This document shows positions 48,524 to 54,753 of a stretch of DNA of 54,753 nucleotides, in pieces. Position numbers and translations under genes: made by a program. The notes beneath the pieces are model-generated. The model made no database searches. It saw only the letters and a list, made by a program, of their open reading frames with translations, and was not told the DNA's origin. The stretch comes from a virus. The stretch lies in the IMG/VR virus record IMGVR_UViG_3300032086_001581, positions 1 to 54,753 of that record, one strand, 5' to 3'. Every line of letters starts with the position of its first letter. The stretch's first letter is position 1.

Positions 48524-48542
48524 TGTGGCCCCGAAGGGCCAC
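48515..48542 (-). terminator. Terminator after the 54-residue gene
   Basis: GTGGCCC (48525-48531), loop CGAA, GGGCCAC (48536-48542). On the - strand the stem reads GTGGCCC-TTCG-GGGCCAC, and six T residues follow after a 4-base gap. It overlaps the end of the + strand gene. No T run follows on the + strand. Confidence 0.6.
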
Positions 48543-48549
48543 GTATGCC

Positions 48550-48714
48550 TTAAGGATAGAAAGGATTATCTGTTATATAATCAGGTAACTCAGATTTTCT
48601 TTTAGAGTTAGTGACCATACGAGGAAAGAATTTTTCCTGCAAATCAGATTTTCTTTTTTCTCTTCTAAGGGCTAATTTGACTGCACGTTTAATTTGTGCG
48701 TTTTGATTAGTCAT
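48550..48714 (-). CDS. 54-residue basic protein
   Basis: Starts MTNQNAQIKRAVKLALRREK, very basic (many Lys and Arg), with KRKSDLQEKFF and a duplicated KRKSxL element (residues 21-25 and 39-43). It ends PDYITDNPFYP. AAAAGGAGATGAC gives a strong ribosome site before ATG 48714. A GATAAATA late box lies about 170 bases upstream with a long structured leader between. A nucleic-acid-binding or virion-packaged peptide is plausible, but function is unknown. Confidence 0.65.
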   Translation of the reverse strand: MTNQNAQIKRAVKLALRREKRKSDLQEKFFPRMVTNSKRKSELPDYITDNPFYP

Positions 48715-48736
48715 GTCATCTCCTTTTACAAAGATG

Positions 48737-48867
48737 CGTTCCTTCGGTCTAATTACCTACTTCCGTCGTCGCTCTACATTTAGAGTGGCGATGAACGAGT
48801 TCAGTACGTTCCTTCGTCCCAATTGACTACTTCCGTTCACTGCTACATTTAGAGTGAATGAACGAGT
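48737..48867 (-). repeat. Tandem about 60-base structured leader repeat
   Basis: Two imperfect direct repeats (48737-48800 and 48807-48867, spaced 70 bases) share CGTTCCTTCG, CTACTTCCGT, CTACATTTAGAGTG and ATGAACGAGT. On the - strand each can form a local stem around CTCTA-AATG-TAGAG or CGTTCA/TGAACG, joined by GGAAGTAG and GACGAAGGAACG. They lie between the late box and the 54-residue gene, so they would be in its 5' leader. Confidence 0.7.
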
Positions 48868-48887
48868 GTAACTTGCGTTACATTAAA

Positions 48888-48895
48888 TATTTATC
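48888..48895 (-). promoter_or_regulatory. T4-late-like promoter box (GATAAATA)
   Basis: TATTTATC on the + strand gives AGATAAATATTTAATG on the - strand. It is the only promoter-like site before the 54-residue gene and sits just past the tail-fibre terminator. Confidence 0.5.
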
Positions 48896-48902
48896 TTTAC
48901 TC

Positions 48903-48933
48903 AAAAAAAGGGCGGTTAAAAAACCGCCCTTTA
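48903..48933 (-). terminator. Rho-independent terminator after the tail-fibre gene
   Basis: AGGGCGGTT (48909-48917), loop AAAA, AACCGCCCT (48922-48930). On the - strand it is followed by seven T residues. It lies about 30 bases after the stop of the 1095-residue gene. Confidence 0.9.
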
Positions 48934-48959
48934 AAGTTACTCCCTACCCTAGGATATTA

Positions 48960-51900
48960 TTATACCCAGTTGTAGTGAACTGAGGCCACTGCCGCACCAC
49001 TTGTTGGTGCAACTGCGTTATCACTTGCATCAAAGAATGCTAACGTTACCGCCGCATTTTTTGTTAAAGTAATGTCGCCATCTAGTTCTATAATATAGTT
49101 ACCTACTGTAGCCGCATCTGCGTCTGCTTTAGCAACAAGTGTACTACCTGAACCACCGTTCTCTTTAATAGTAATGTAATTAACACTATTACCTGCAAAG
49201 GCTGTACTTACTTTTAATACTATTTTCTCAGCATAATAAGTTCTGCTGGAAACGTTAGGTACCGTACCAATAGAAGCCGTTGTGGCTCCACTTGTTACAG
49301 CCGCTCTTAATAAAAGTCCGTCACCGCCGTTGTTAGCAACATAGTCAACAACTGCCGCTGAAGTTGGAAGAGTAGTATCGTTATCGTTATTACTAATTCC
49401 ATCTGCTTCATCAACAAATTTTGTTACAGTAATGCTTTCGCCACTGTCTGTTAATGAACCAAAACTTACAGCACCACTAATAGTAGCACTTGTACCGATG
49501 AGTCCAGCCGCTTCAAAATCAGTTGCCGCTAGTGTTAAATCACCAGCAGTTGATCCGTCTGCAGTTGTAGTCGCCGCTACAAATCTATCTGTACTTTGAT
49601 CCCATCCTAAGAAACCGTTGTTTCCATCGGAGCCTCTTTCATAAATGTGACCAATGTCATTAGGGTTAGCACCAGTTAATCCACTTTGTAGTGTAATTAA
49701 GGTGTCAGTTATTGTTGTGTTAGTTGAATTAACACTAGTTTGTGTACCACTTACAGTTAAGTTACCACCAACTGTTACATCACCTGATGTAGCAATAGTT
49801 GTAACACCTGAAATAGCACCACTGTTAATACTTGCTACGCCATCAGTTAATGTACCTGCTGATACTTGTCCTGAGAAAGTACCTGCTGTCATATTAGTTA
49901 GTGTTGCATCAAGGTTTACAGTTAATGTATTATCAGCACCTGCTGTAGTAATATTAGTACCACCTGCGATGTCTAAAGTTTCGCTGTCTAAGTCTATGCT
50001 TAATGCTCCACCTGAGTCACCTTGGAAGTCTAAATCAGCCGCTGTTGCAACTGAATCTACGTATGCTTTAACTGATTGTTGTGTAGGAACAAGAGTAGCA
50101 CTATCACTAGCCATGTTATCTTCATCAACAAATCCAGCAATAGTAATACTACCATCACTTAATGATCCATACTGTACAGTACCACTTGCTGTAACATTTA
50201 CAGCACCTGTTACGTTACCTGCTGTTACAGTTAATGCACCATCTGTTAAAGTTGTTGCACTAACACTTGTTAATCCAGATACTGAACTTGCTAGTCCAAC
50301 AGTAATAGTATTGTTACTAACTGTTGTTGTAGTTTCGTTTGATGTACCTGCAAAGTTAATTGTGTCAGTTCCTACTCTTACAACGTCATCTGAACCACTG
50401 TCAGCACCGATTGTTAAATCTGAGCTAATAGCCGCTGTTCCGGCCGCTGTTAAACGTCCTTGATCGTCAACTGTAAAAGTTGGAATTGCTGTTGCACTAC
50501 CATATGAACCTGCTGTAACGGCAGTATCGTCAAGAGTTACAGTTAAAGTATCAGTAGCCGTAGCCGCTGTTGTTATACCTGTTCCACCTGCGATGTCAAC
50601 TGTGTCTCCACCGTCAACTGTTTGCGTACCACTGTCACCTGTTAATGTCCAAGATGTTGAAATACTTGCAGTTGAAGCCGCTGTAATTCTACCTTGTGCA
50701 TCTACAGTAATAACTGGAATAGCAGTTGAACTACCATAGTTACCAGCCGATACTGCTGTATTGTCTAGGCTCACAGTTAAAGTTTGTCCTGAACCGACTG
50801 TTGAAAGTCCTGTTCCACCAGCAATGTCTAGCACTTGTGAATCAAGGTCTACACTCAATGCACCACCTGAATCTCCTTGGAAATCTAGGTCTTGTGCGGT
50901 AATTTGTGTATCAACGTATGCTTTAACTGATTGCTGTGTAGGTACTTTAGTTGCAGAGTCTGAAGCCATATTGTCTTCATCTACAAATGTAATACCTGAG
51001 ATTGTACCATCACTAAATGATGTACCTTCTACAGCACCAAATTTTACAGCACCTGCTGAACCTGACATAACTGAACCTGAGTCAGTTGCATCTGGAATAA
51101 ATGTAAATACACCAGTACTATCGTCGAATCCAAAGAATCCTAATTTAGCACCACTGCTGTTATATTTAAAGTTTATACCTCTATCTAAGTTATCATCACT
51201 TGCATCATCACCAACTGTAAAAATTGGATCTGAAACTTCTACTGTTGTAGAGTTTGTTATAGTTCTTGTTCCAGTAACTGTTAAGTTACCATTAATTGTA
51301 ACAGTATCTGCTGTTATGTCGTCTGATAAGAAACTACCTGTAACACTTAGGTTATTACCTACTGTTACATCGTTAGGTAAACCTATTTGAATTTGGTTAT
51401 TACTAACTGTTGTTTCTATTTCGTTACTTGTTCCAACAAAGTTCAAAGTGTCAGTTCCAACTGTAACAGTATCATCAGAACCACTATCGGCTCCAATTGT
51501 TAATACACTTGAGGTAGCCGCAGTACTTACTGCTGTGACTCTACCTTTTGCGTCAACTGTTATTACTGGAATTGCAGAACTTGATCCGTATGAACCGGCA
51601 CTAACTCCACTGTCTGCTAAGGTTGTTGCGATAGTGGCAGTATTACCTGCACCTGTAAATGTCGCACTTCCTGTTGCATCACCTGACAAAGCAACTGTTA
51701 CTGCTGAAGTAAATTCTGTTGCTTGACTGGCTGTACCAGTTAAGTTACCAACAAACCCTGTACTAGCAGTAATTGTGGTACCTGTAATAGCCGCCGCCGA
51801 GTTGGCTCCGATTATTGTACCATCAATAGCACCGCCATCAATGTTTACTGAGTTTGCCGCCTGAACGGATAAGTTTCCAAGTCCCAAGTTGGTTCTTGCA

Positions 51901-52247
51901 TCACTGGCTCCAGTTGCACCTGTACCACCATTTGCTACTGGTAAAGCACCAGTTACATCTGCAGTAAGATCAATTGATCCAGCGGACATAGTACCGCTTG
52001 AAACTTTTATAACACCAGAACTACTACTGAAATTTTGTCCTGTACCACCGTACTGTGTTCCGATTGCCGTGCCATTCCAAGCACCCGCCGTAACTGTTCC
52101 TAATCTAATATCTTCTAGAGTAGTACCGTTACTTTGCGTTAGGTCAAATCTTCCGTTACCAGCATCGTATATTAAACGACCCCCGGATTTTCCCATTTGC
52201 ACATCGGCCGCAATACCTTTGATACCAAAGTTTTTTATGTCAGCCAT
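48960..52247 (-). CDS. Tail-fibre-like repetitive structural protein
   Basis: A 1095-residue low-complexity protein rich in Gly, Ala, Ser, Thr and Val, starting MADIKNFGIKGIAADVQMGK, an opening familiar from marine T4-like tail-fibre genes. It contains repeats: AIPVITVDAKGRVTAVSTA and two variants; FVDEDNMASDSATxVPTQQS twice; DLDFQGDSGGALS twice; and TIGADSGSDD twice. The C-terminal 110 residues are unrelated to the repeats. This is typical of a trimeric fibre shaft with a distal tip that binds the host. The GC content is higher than in neighbouring genes. Late box and terminator bracket it. Confidence 0.85.
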   Translation of the reverse strand: MADIKNFGIKGIAADVQMGKSGGRLIYDAGNGRFDLTQSNGTTLEDIRLGTVTAGAWNGTAIGTQYGGTGQNFSSSSGVIKVSSGTMSAGSIDLTADVTGALPVANGGTGATGASDARTNLGLGNLSVQAANSVNIDGGAIDGTIIGANSAAAITGTTITASTGFVGNLTGTASQATEFTSAVTVALSGDATGSATFTGAGNTATIATTLADSGVSAGSYGSSSAIPVITVDAKGRVTAVSTAATSSVLTIGADSGSDDTVTVGTDTLNFVGTSNEIETTVSNNQIQIGLPNDVTVGNNLSVTGSFLSDDITADTVTINGNLTVTGTRTITNSTTVEVSDPIFTVGDDASDDNLDRGINFKYNSSGAKLGFFGFDDSTGVFTFIPDATDSGSVMSGSAGAVKFGAVEGTSFSDGTISGITFVDEDNMASDSATKVPTQQSVKAYVDTQITAQDLDFQGDSGGALSVDLDSQVLDIAGGTGLSTVGSGQTLTVSLDNTAVSAGNYGSSTAIPVITVDAQGRITAASTASISTSWTLTGDSGTQTVDGGDTVDIAGGTGITTAATATDTLTVTLDDTAVTAGSYGSATAIPTFTVDDQGRLTAAGTAAISSDLTIGADSGSDDVVRVGTDTINFAGTSNETTTTVSNNTITVGLASSVSGLTSVSATTLTDGALTVTAGNVTGAVNVTASGTVQYGSLSDGSITIAGFVDEDNMASDSATLVPTQQSVKAYVDSVATAADLDFQGDSGGALSIDLDSETLDIAGGTNITTAGADNTLTVNLDATLTNMTAGTFSGQVSAGTLTDGVASINSGAISGVTTIATSGDVTVGGNLTVSGTQTSVNSTNTTITDTLITLQSGLTGANPNDIGHIYERGSDGNNGFLGWDQSTDRFVAATTTADGSTAGDLTLAATDFEAAGLIGTSATISGAVSFGSLTDSGESITVTKFVDEADGISNNDNDTTLPTSAAVVDYVANNGGDGLLLRAAVTSGATTASIGTVPNVSSRTYYAEKIVLKVSTAFAGNSVNYITIKENGGSGSTLVAKADADAATVGNYIIELDGDITLTKNAAVTLAFFDASDNAVAPTSGAAVASVHYNWV

Positions 52248-52289
52248 TTTGTATCTCCTAATACTTATGTGTTCTAATTCGTTATCGAT

Positions 52290-52313
52290 AACGTTTCGCT
52301 TTCGCTGAACGTT
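52290..52313 (-). promoter_or_regulatory. 5'-leader hairpin of the tail-fibre mRNA
   Basis: On the - strand AACGTT (52308-52313) can pair with AACGTT (52290-52295), closing CAGCGAAAGCGA, whose centre GC-GAAA-GC is a GNRA tetraloop. A 14-base palindrome CGTTATCGATAACG (52280-52293) overlaps it, so alternative folds exist. It lies just after the late box. Confidence 0.5.
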
Positions 52314-52318
52314 ACTAG

Positions 52319-52326
52319 TATTTATC
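52319..52326 (-). promoter_or_regulatory. T4-late-like promoter box (GATAAATA)
   Basis: TATTTATC on the + strand gives CGATAAATACTAGTAACG on the - strand, about 70 bases before the tail-fibre ATG (RBS AGGAG). It shares GATAAATACTAGTA with the box before the EF-hand gene. Confidence 0.65.
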
Positions 52327-52343
52327 GTTTTAAGGGTTTTTTA

Positions 52344-54353
52344 TTATACGTAGGTTAGTTTTACTGTTACATTTCCAGCACTGGCATTGTAATGATTACA
52401 ACGTGCTCTTACAGTAATGTCTTGCGTTTCAGATGCAGGGTACACATACTCTGGATTACAAAGATAAGACCCTAATCCAGTTAAGTCATTGCTAGGGCTA
52501 TCACAAAATACATCTGGGTCTGCTATAGTTCCAACTTCAATATTTGGAGAACCACCTGAGTGTCCTGTAAAGGCTGTATGAACTTCAACACTGACACTTT
52601 GTATTTTTCTGCCTGGAGATATATTACCCATATTGGTTGTTGTGCTTGTTCCAAAGCCGCCAACTGGCATTTCAAAGTTTACTGTTAAAGTTTTAGCATC
52701 TACTGTAGCACTATCCTGATTACTAACCTCTACCCAAGCACTTCCTGTATAAAGGTATAGACCCCATTCGCCGTCACCTTTGTTAGTAACGTATGCTTGG
52801 TCACCTGCTTGTGAGCTTAAACTGTCTCTTGCACTTATGTCAGCAACAAGTGTTGTTCCACCCGTTCTAATACCTTGTTCAATGTTCATTGCTAGTGGAT
52901 ACATTCCTGTATGTCCACTTGCTATACCTGTACCTACCCTAAAATTTTCTGTTCCTTCATATATGTCAATAGGGCCGCCATCTGATCTTGTAAGTTTTAG
53001 TTTGCTTGTACCTGGACTAGCATTAGTTAAAGGATATCCTGTTAAACTACTACCACCTGCAAAGGGATTGCTATTTGTATCTGCATTTCCATTAGCAAAT
53101 GTAATAGCATTACCATTTTCTTCCGTAAGTGTTAATACTGTTGCAGTTGAACTAATGGTTAAATTGGCTATATTTGCCGCAGTAATATCTGTAGCCATAT
53201 CTTGTGGTGTTGATACACCTGCATATTGTGAACCGTTTGTAGTAAAGTTTACAAGAGTATTACCACTACCACTATCAATGTATGCACTAAATGGAGTATA
53301 ACCACCTACCAATCCATATATAGCAGTACTTGAATCACTGTTAATAGCATTAGGTGTAGGTATTGTTGTGGCAACCACATTAGTGTTTGCAACATTGTTT
53401 ATTTGGCTTACTATTTGTGAAAGTGTTGCATTAGCATTATTAGTACCACTAAAGGTTACTGTTTTTGTATTTAATAAAATGCTATGAGTATCTGGTACAG
53501 AAGGATCATTTACTGTTCCTGTTAATACTGTGGGGATAGAATCTTGTACTTTTAAAAATGCTATCTTACCAGTATCACTAGTTGTAAATTCTCCTGCACT
53601 ACTAACATAAATGTAATCACCTTGATTACCAGGTATGCTAGGTTCAAAATCTATAATTTGGTTGTTAGGCATAATCATGAACTGGTTAGGTCCCGGTCCT
53701 GCCTGAGTTACAACACCTATCATTTTAGCCATTGTGGATGTGTTTGCTTTACTAAACCCTGAACTACTTACAGCAACTATATCACCCTTATCTAATCCAT
53801 GAGCTGTTTGCTCTAATACATAGTTTTGTTGTGGGTTTAAGTATTCAAATCTACTTGCTATTGTGGGATAATAACTTGAACTAACGGTTGTTGGTAAAGG
53901 ATCCAACATTGGGATACCTTTTTCATTTAAACTAAAGACAACACCTGCTCCATTACTAGGTGCTCCATTACCATTACTTGCTCTAAATGTGTTATACCTT
54001 AACCAGTCTTCAACAATACAGGTTACTGAATTTGCTGTTTTAGATGATACTGAAATAATTTTCCAGCAGTCACCACTTGTTGCTTCAGATAACCAATCCC
54101 CCACAACAACGTCTAAACCGTTATATTTAAAATCGTCTCTTGTTAAGTGGGAGCCATGTTGTTGTTCAGTAACACTAAATGTTACTTCCCATTGATAATA
54201 TTTCTTTGTGCCTGAACCTGAATACCATAAATCACCACTACCATTTTGGTGTGGCCAGTATGCATATCCATTTACAGATGATATACTAGTTGCTAATACC
54301 TTATTAGGTACGTTAAGTTCTATCTGTGTGGATTTGTAGTTACTAATTGCCAT
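52344..54353 (-). CDS. Virion structural protein, tail-associated (marine T4-like type)
   Basis: A 669-residue protein beginning MAISNYKSTQIELNVPNKVL. It has many Thr/Ser/Asn/Gly residues, a DGYAYWPHQNGSGDLWY-like N-terminal region, then HGLDKGDIVAVSSSGFSKA (a motif of baseplate/fibre collar repeats), and a QAYVTNKGDGEWGLYLYTGS segment that resembles short tail-fibre or surface repeats. The C terminus is beta-rich with DPDVFCDSPSND. Only the structural role is supported. It is followed by the tail-fibre gene and preceded by another structural gene end. Confidence 0.65.
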   Translation of the reverse strand: MAISNYKSTQIELNVPNKVLATSISSVNGYAYWPHQNGSGDLWYSGSGTKKYYQWEVTFSVTEQQHGSHLTRDDFKYNGLDVVVGDWLSEATSGDCWKIISVSSKTANSVTCIVEDWLRYNTFRASNGNGAPSNGAGVVFSLNEKGIPMLDPLPTTVSSSYYPTIASRFEYLNPQQNYVLEQTAHGLDKGDIVAVSSSGFSKANTSTMAKMIGVVTQAGPGPNQFMIMPNNQIIDFEPSIPGNQGDYIYVSSAGEFTTSDTGKIAFLKVQDSIPTVLTGTVNDPSVPDTHSILLNTKTVTFSGTNNANATLSQIVSQINNVANTNVVATTIPTPNAINSDSSTAIYGLVGGYTPFSAYIDSGSGNTLVNFTTNGSQYAGVSTPQDMATDITAANIANLTISSTATVLTLTEENGNAITFANGNADTNSNPFAGGSSLTGYPLTNASPGTSKLKLTRSDGGPIDIYEGTENFRVGTGIASGHTGMYPLAMNIEQGIRTGGTTLVADISARDSLSSQAGDQAYVTNKGDGEWGLYLYTGSAWVEVSNQDSATVDAKTLTVNFEMPVGGFGTSTTTNMGNISPGRKIQSVSVEVHTAFTGHSGGSPNIEVGTIADPDVFCDSPSNDLTGLGSYLCNPEYVYPASETQDITVRARCNHYNASAGNVTVKLTYV

Positions 54354-54363
54354 AACTTAATCC

Positions 54364-54753
54364 TTAATCGTACACTACAAATTCTACCCAGGCATGAGTA
54401 ACAGTTCCAAAACTCCTACTTGCACCAGTCTCTGTTTCTCTTAGTCTAAGTTTAAGTGCAATACTTGATGATCCATTAAACAATGTAGGTGAGCCTGAGC
54501 TTCCGCCACCTGCTATTTCTCTGAGTGCCATAGTTGTTTCTAAAGGAACAACTGAATATTTGTTGTTAGTATAATCGTAACCATATATTATTACTGATGC
54601 TGGTGGATAATTTATTGAGCTGTCAAAGTTTACTGTAACGTCTCCTCCACTAGCACTATCAATACTAACACTACTAATTAAACTTGTAGCATCTGTTATA
54701 CTACCCAAATTACCACTTGAAAGGTAATTAAGTTTAAATCTTTGTACTGTGGC
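54364..54753 (-). CDS. C-terminal end of a structural protein (5' cut by window edge)
   Basis: The frame stays open through the right edge; an apparent start at 54708 is only a TTG, so the real start is outside. The visible 129 residues begin ATVQRFKLNYLSSGNLG and are Ser/Gly/Val-rich with SGGDVTVNFDSSINYPPASV and THAWVEFVVYD at the end. Content and position next to the 669-residue protein suggest a tail or fibre component. The stop lies 10 bases before the next gene's ATG. Confidence 0.7.
   Translation of the reverse strand, partial: ATVQRFKLNYLSSGNLGSITDATSLISSVSIDSASGGDVTVNFDSSINYPPASVIIYGYDYTNNKYSVVPLETTMALREIAGGGSSGSPTLFNGSSSIALKLRLRETETGASRSFGTVTHAWVEFVVYD

Noticed and set aside
48960-52247. 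Repeats in the tail-fibre gene as a mobile or recombination element
   Set aside because: They are in-frame protein repeats with codon-level variation, the normal structure of a fibre shaft.
49654-53301. Long + strand frames opposite the tail genes
   Set aside because: They are Val/Pro/Leu-rich mirror images of the Thr/Ser/Ala-rich structural genes, have no ribosome sites and arise from the codon bias of the real frames.
1-54753. tRNA genes, CRISPR arrays, integrase or insertion sequences
   Set aside because: None seen by eye: no cloverleaf in the intergenic gaps, no regularly spaced short repeats and no recombinase motifs. A tRNA-scan program would settle the tRNA question.

Overview
The window reads as part of the genome of an AT-rich, T4-type marine myovirus related to cyanophages and pelagiphages. 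The evidence is a T4-like family B DNA polymerase (gp43), a gp45-type sliding clamp, a 5'-3' exonuclease, a small DsbA-like protein, a MoxR/VWA pair, T4-late-like promoter boxes and long repetitive tail-fibre genes. Genes are tightly packed with ATGA or TAATG overlaps. I saw no tRNA, rRNA, CRISPR array, transposon or integrase. Host assignment is not possible from this window alone.

Region 1 (1-22054, mostly + strand) is a large accessory cluster, one translationally coupled run from before base 1 to about 20092. It holds a divergent NeuB-like synthase, six paralogous radical SAM proteins, two sulfotransferase-like proteins, a UDP-sugar dehydrogenase, four SGNH-hydrolase-like proteins, an O-carbamoyltransferase, an 1107-residue protein built of about ten glycosyltransferase-like units, a methyltransferase and a P-loop kinase/NTPase. 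A GT10-like gene lies antisense between the last two SGNH genes. My inference is that it builds or decorates a sugar or glycan. The six radical SAM proteins share an N-terminal C-x17-CC ... CxxC block in front of the catalytic CxxxCxxC, which looks like a SPASM/twitch-type cluster domain moved to the N terminus.

Region 2 (22038-31869, - strand) holds small conserved phage genes, a metallopeptidase/VWA protein and a MoxR ATPase separated by another GT10-like gene and a noncoding segment, a helix-turn-helix protein, a third sulfotransferase-like protein, and a redox trio (cytochrome c, glutaredoxin, cold-shock-like protein).

Region 3 (31856-48523, - strand except one gene) is replication and nucleotide metabolism. 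It has exonuclease, QueE, FolE, a phosphoribosyltransferase, a GalE-like epimerase, a GT4-like glycosyltransferase, a QueD-like protein, a DpdA/TGT-like transglycosylase, clamp, polymerase, DsbA-like protein, an EF-hand membrane protein and a HAD phosphatase. FolE, QueE, QueD-like and DpdA together suggest replacement of guanine by a 7-deazaguanine in the phage DNA. QueC is not in the window.

Region 4 (48550-54753, - strand) is late/structural: a 54-residue basic protein behind a leader with a duplicated about 60-base element, a 1095-residue tail-fibre-like protein, a 669-residue structural protein, and the end of another one cut by the window edge.

Regulation is unusually legible. Ten - strand promoters of the form TTGAC(A/T)-N16/17-TATA(A/C)T precede early/middle genes, and GATAAATA boxes precede late genes. 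Three Rho-independent terminators serve - strand transcripts, and one further hairpin with a more distant T run lies at 48515-48542. No gene-free stretch exceeds 300 bases; the longest are 48715-48959, 26426-26660 and 46358-46560, each described below.
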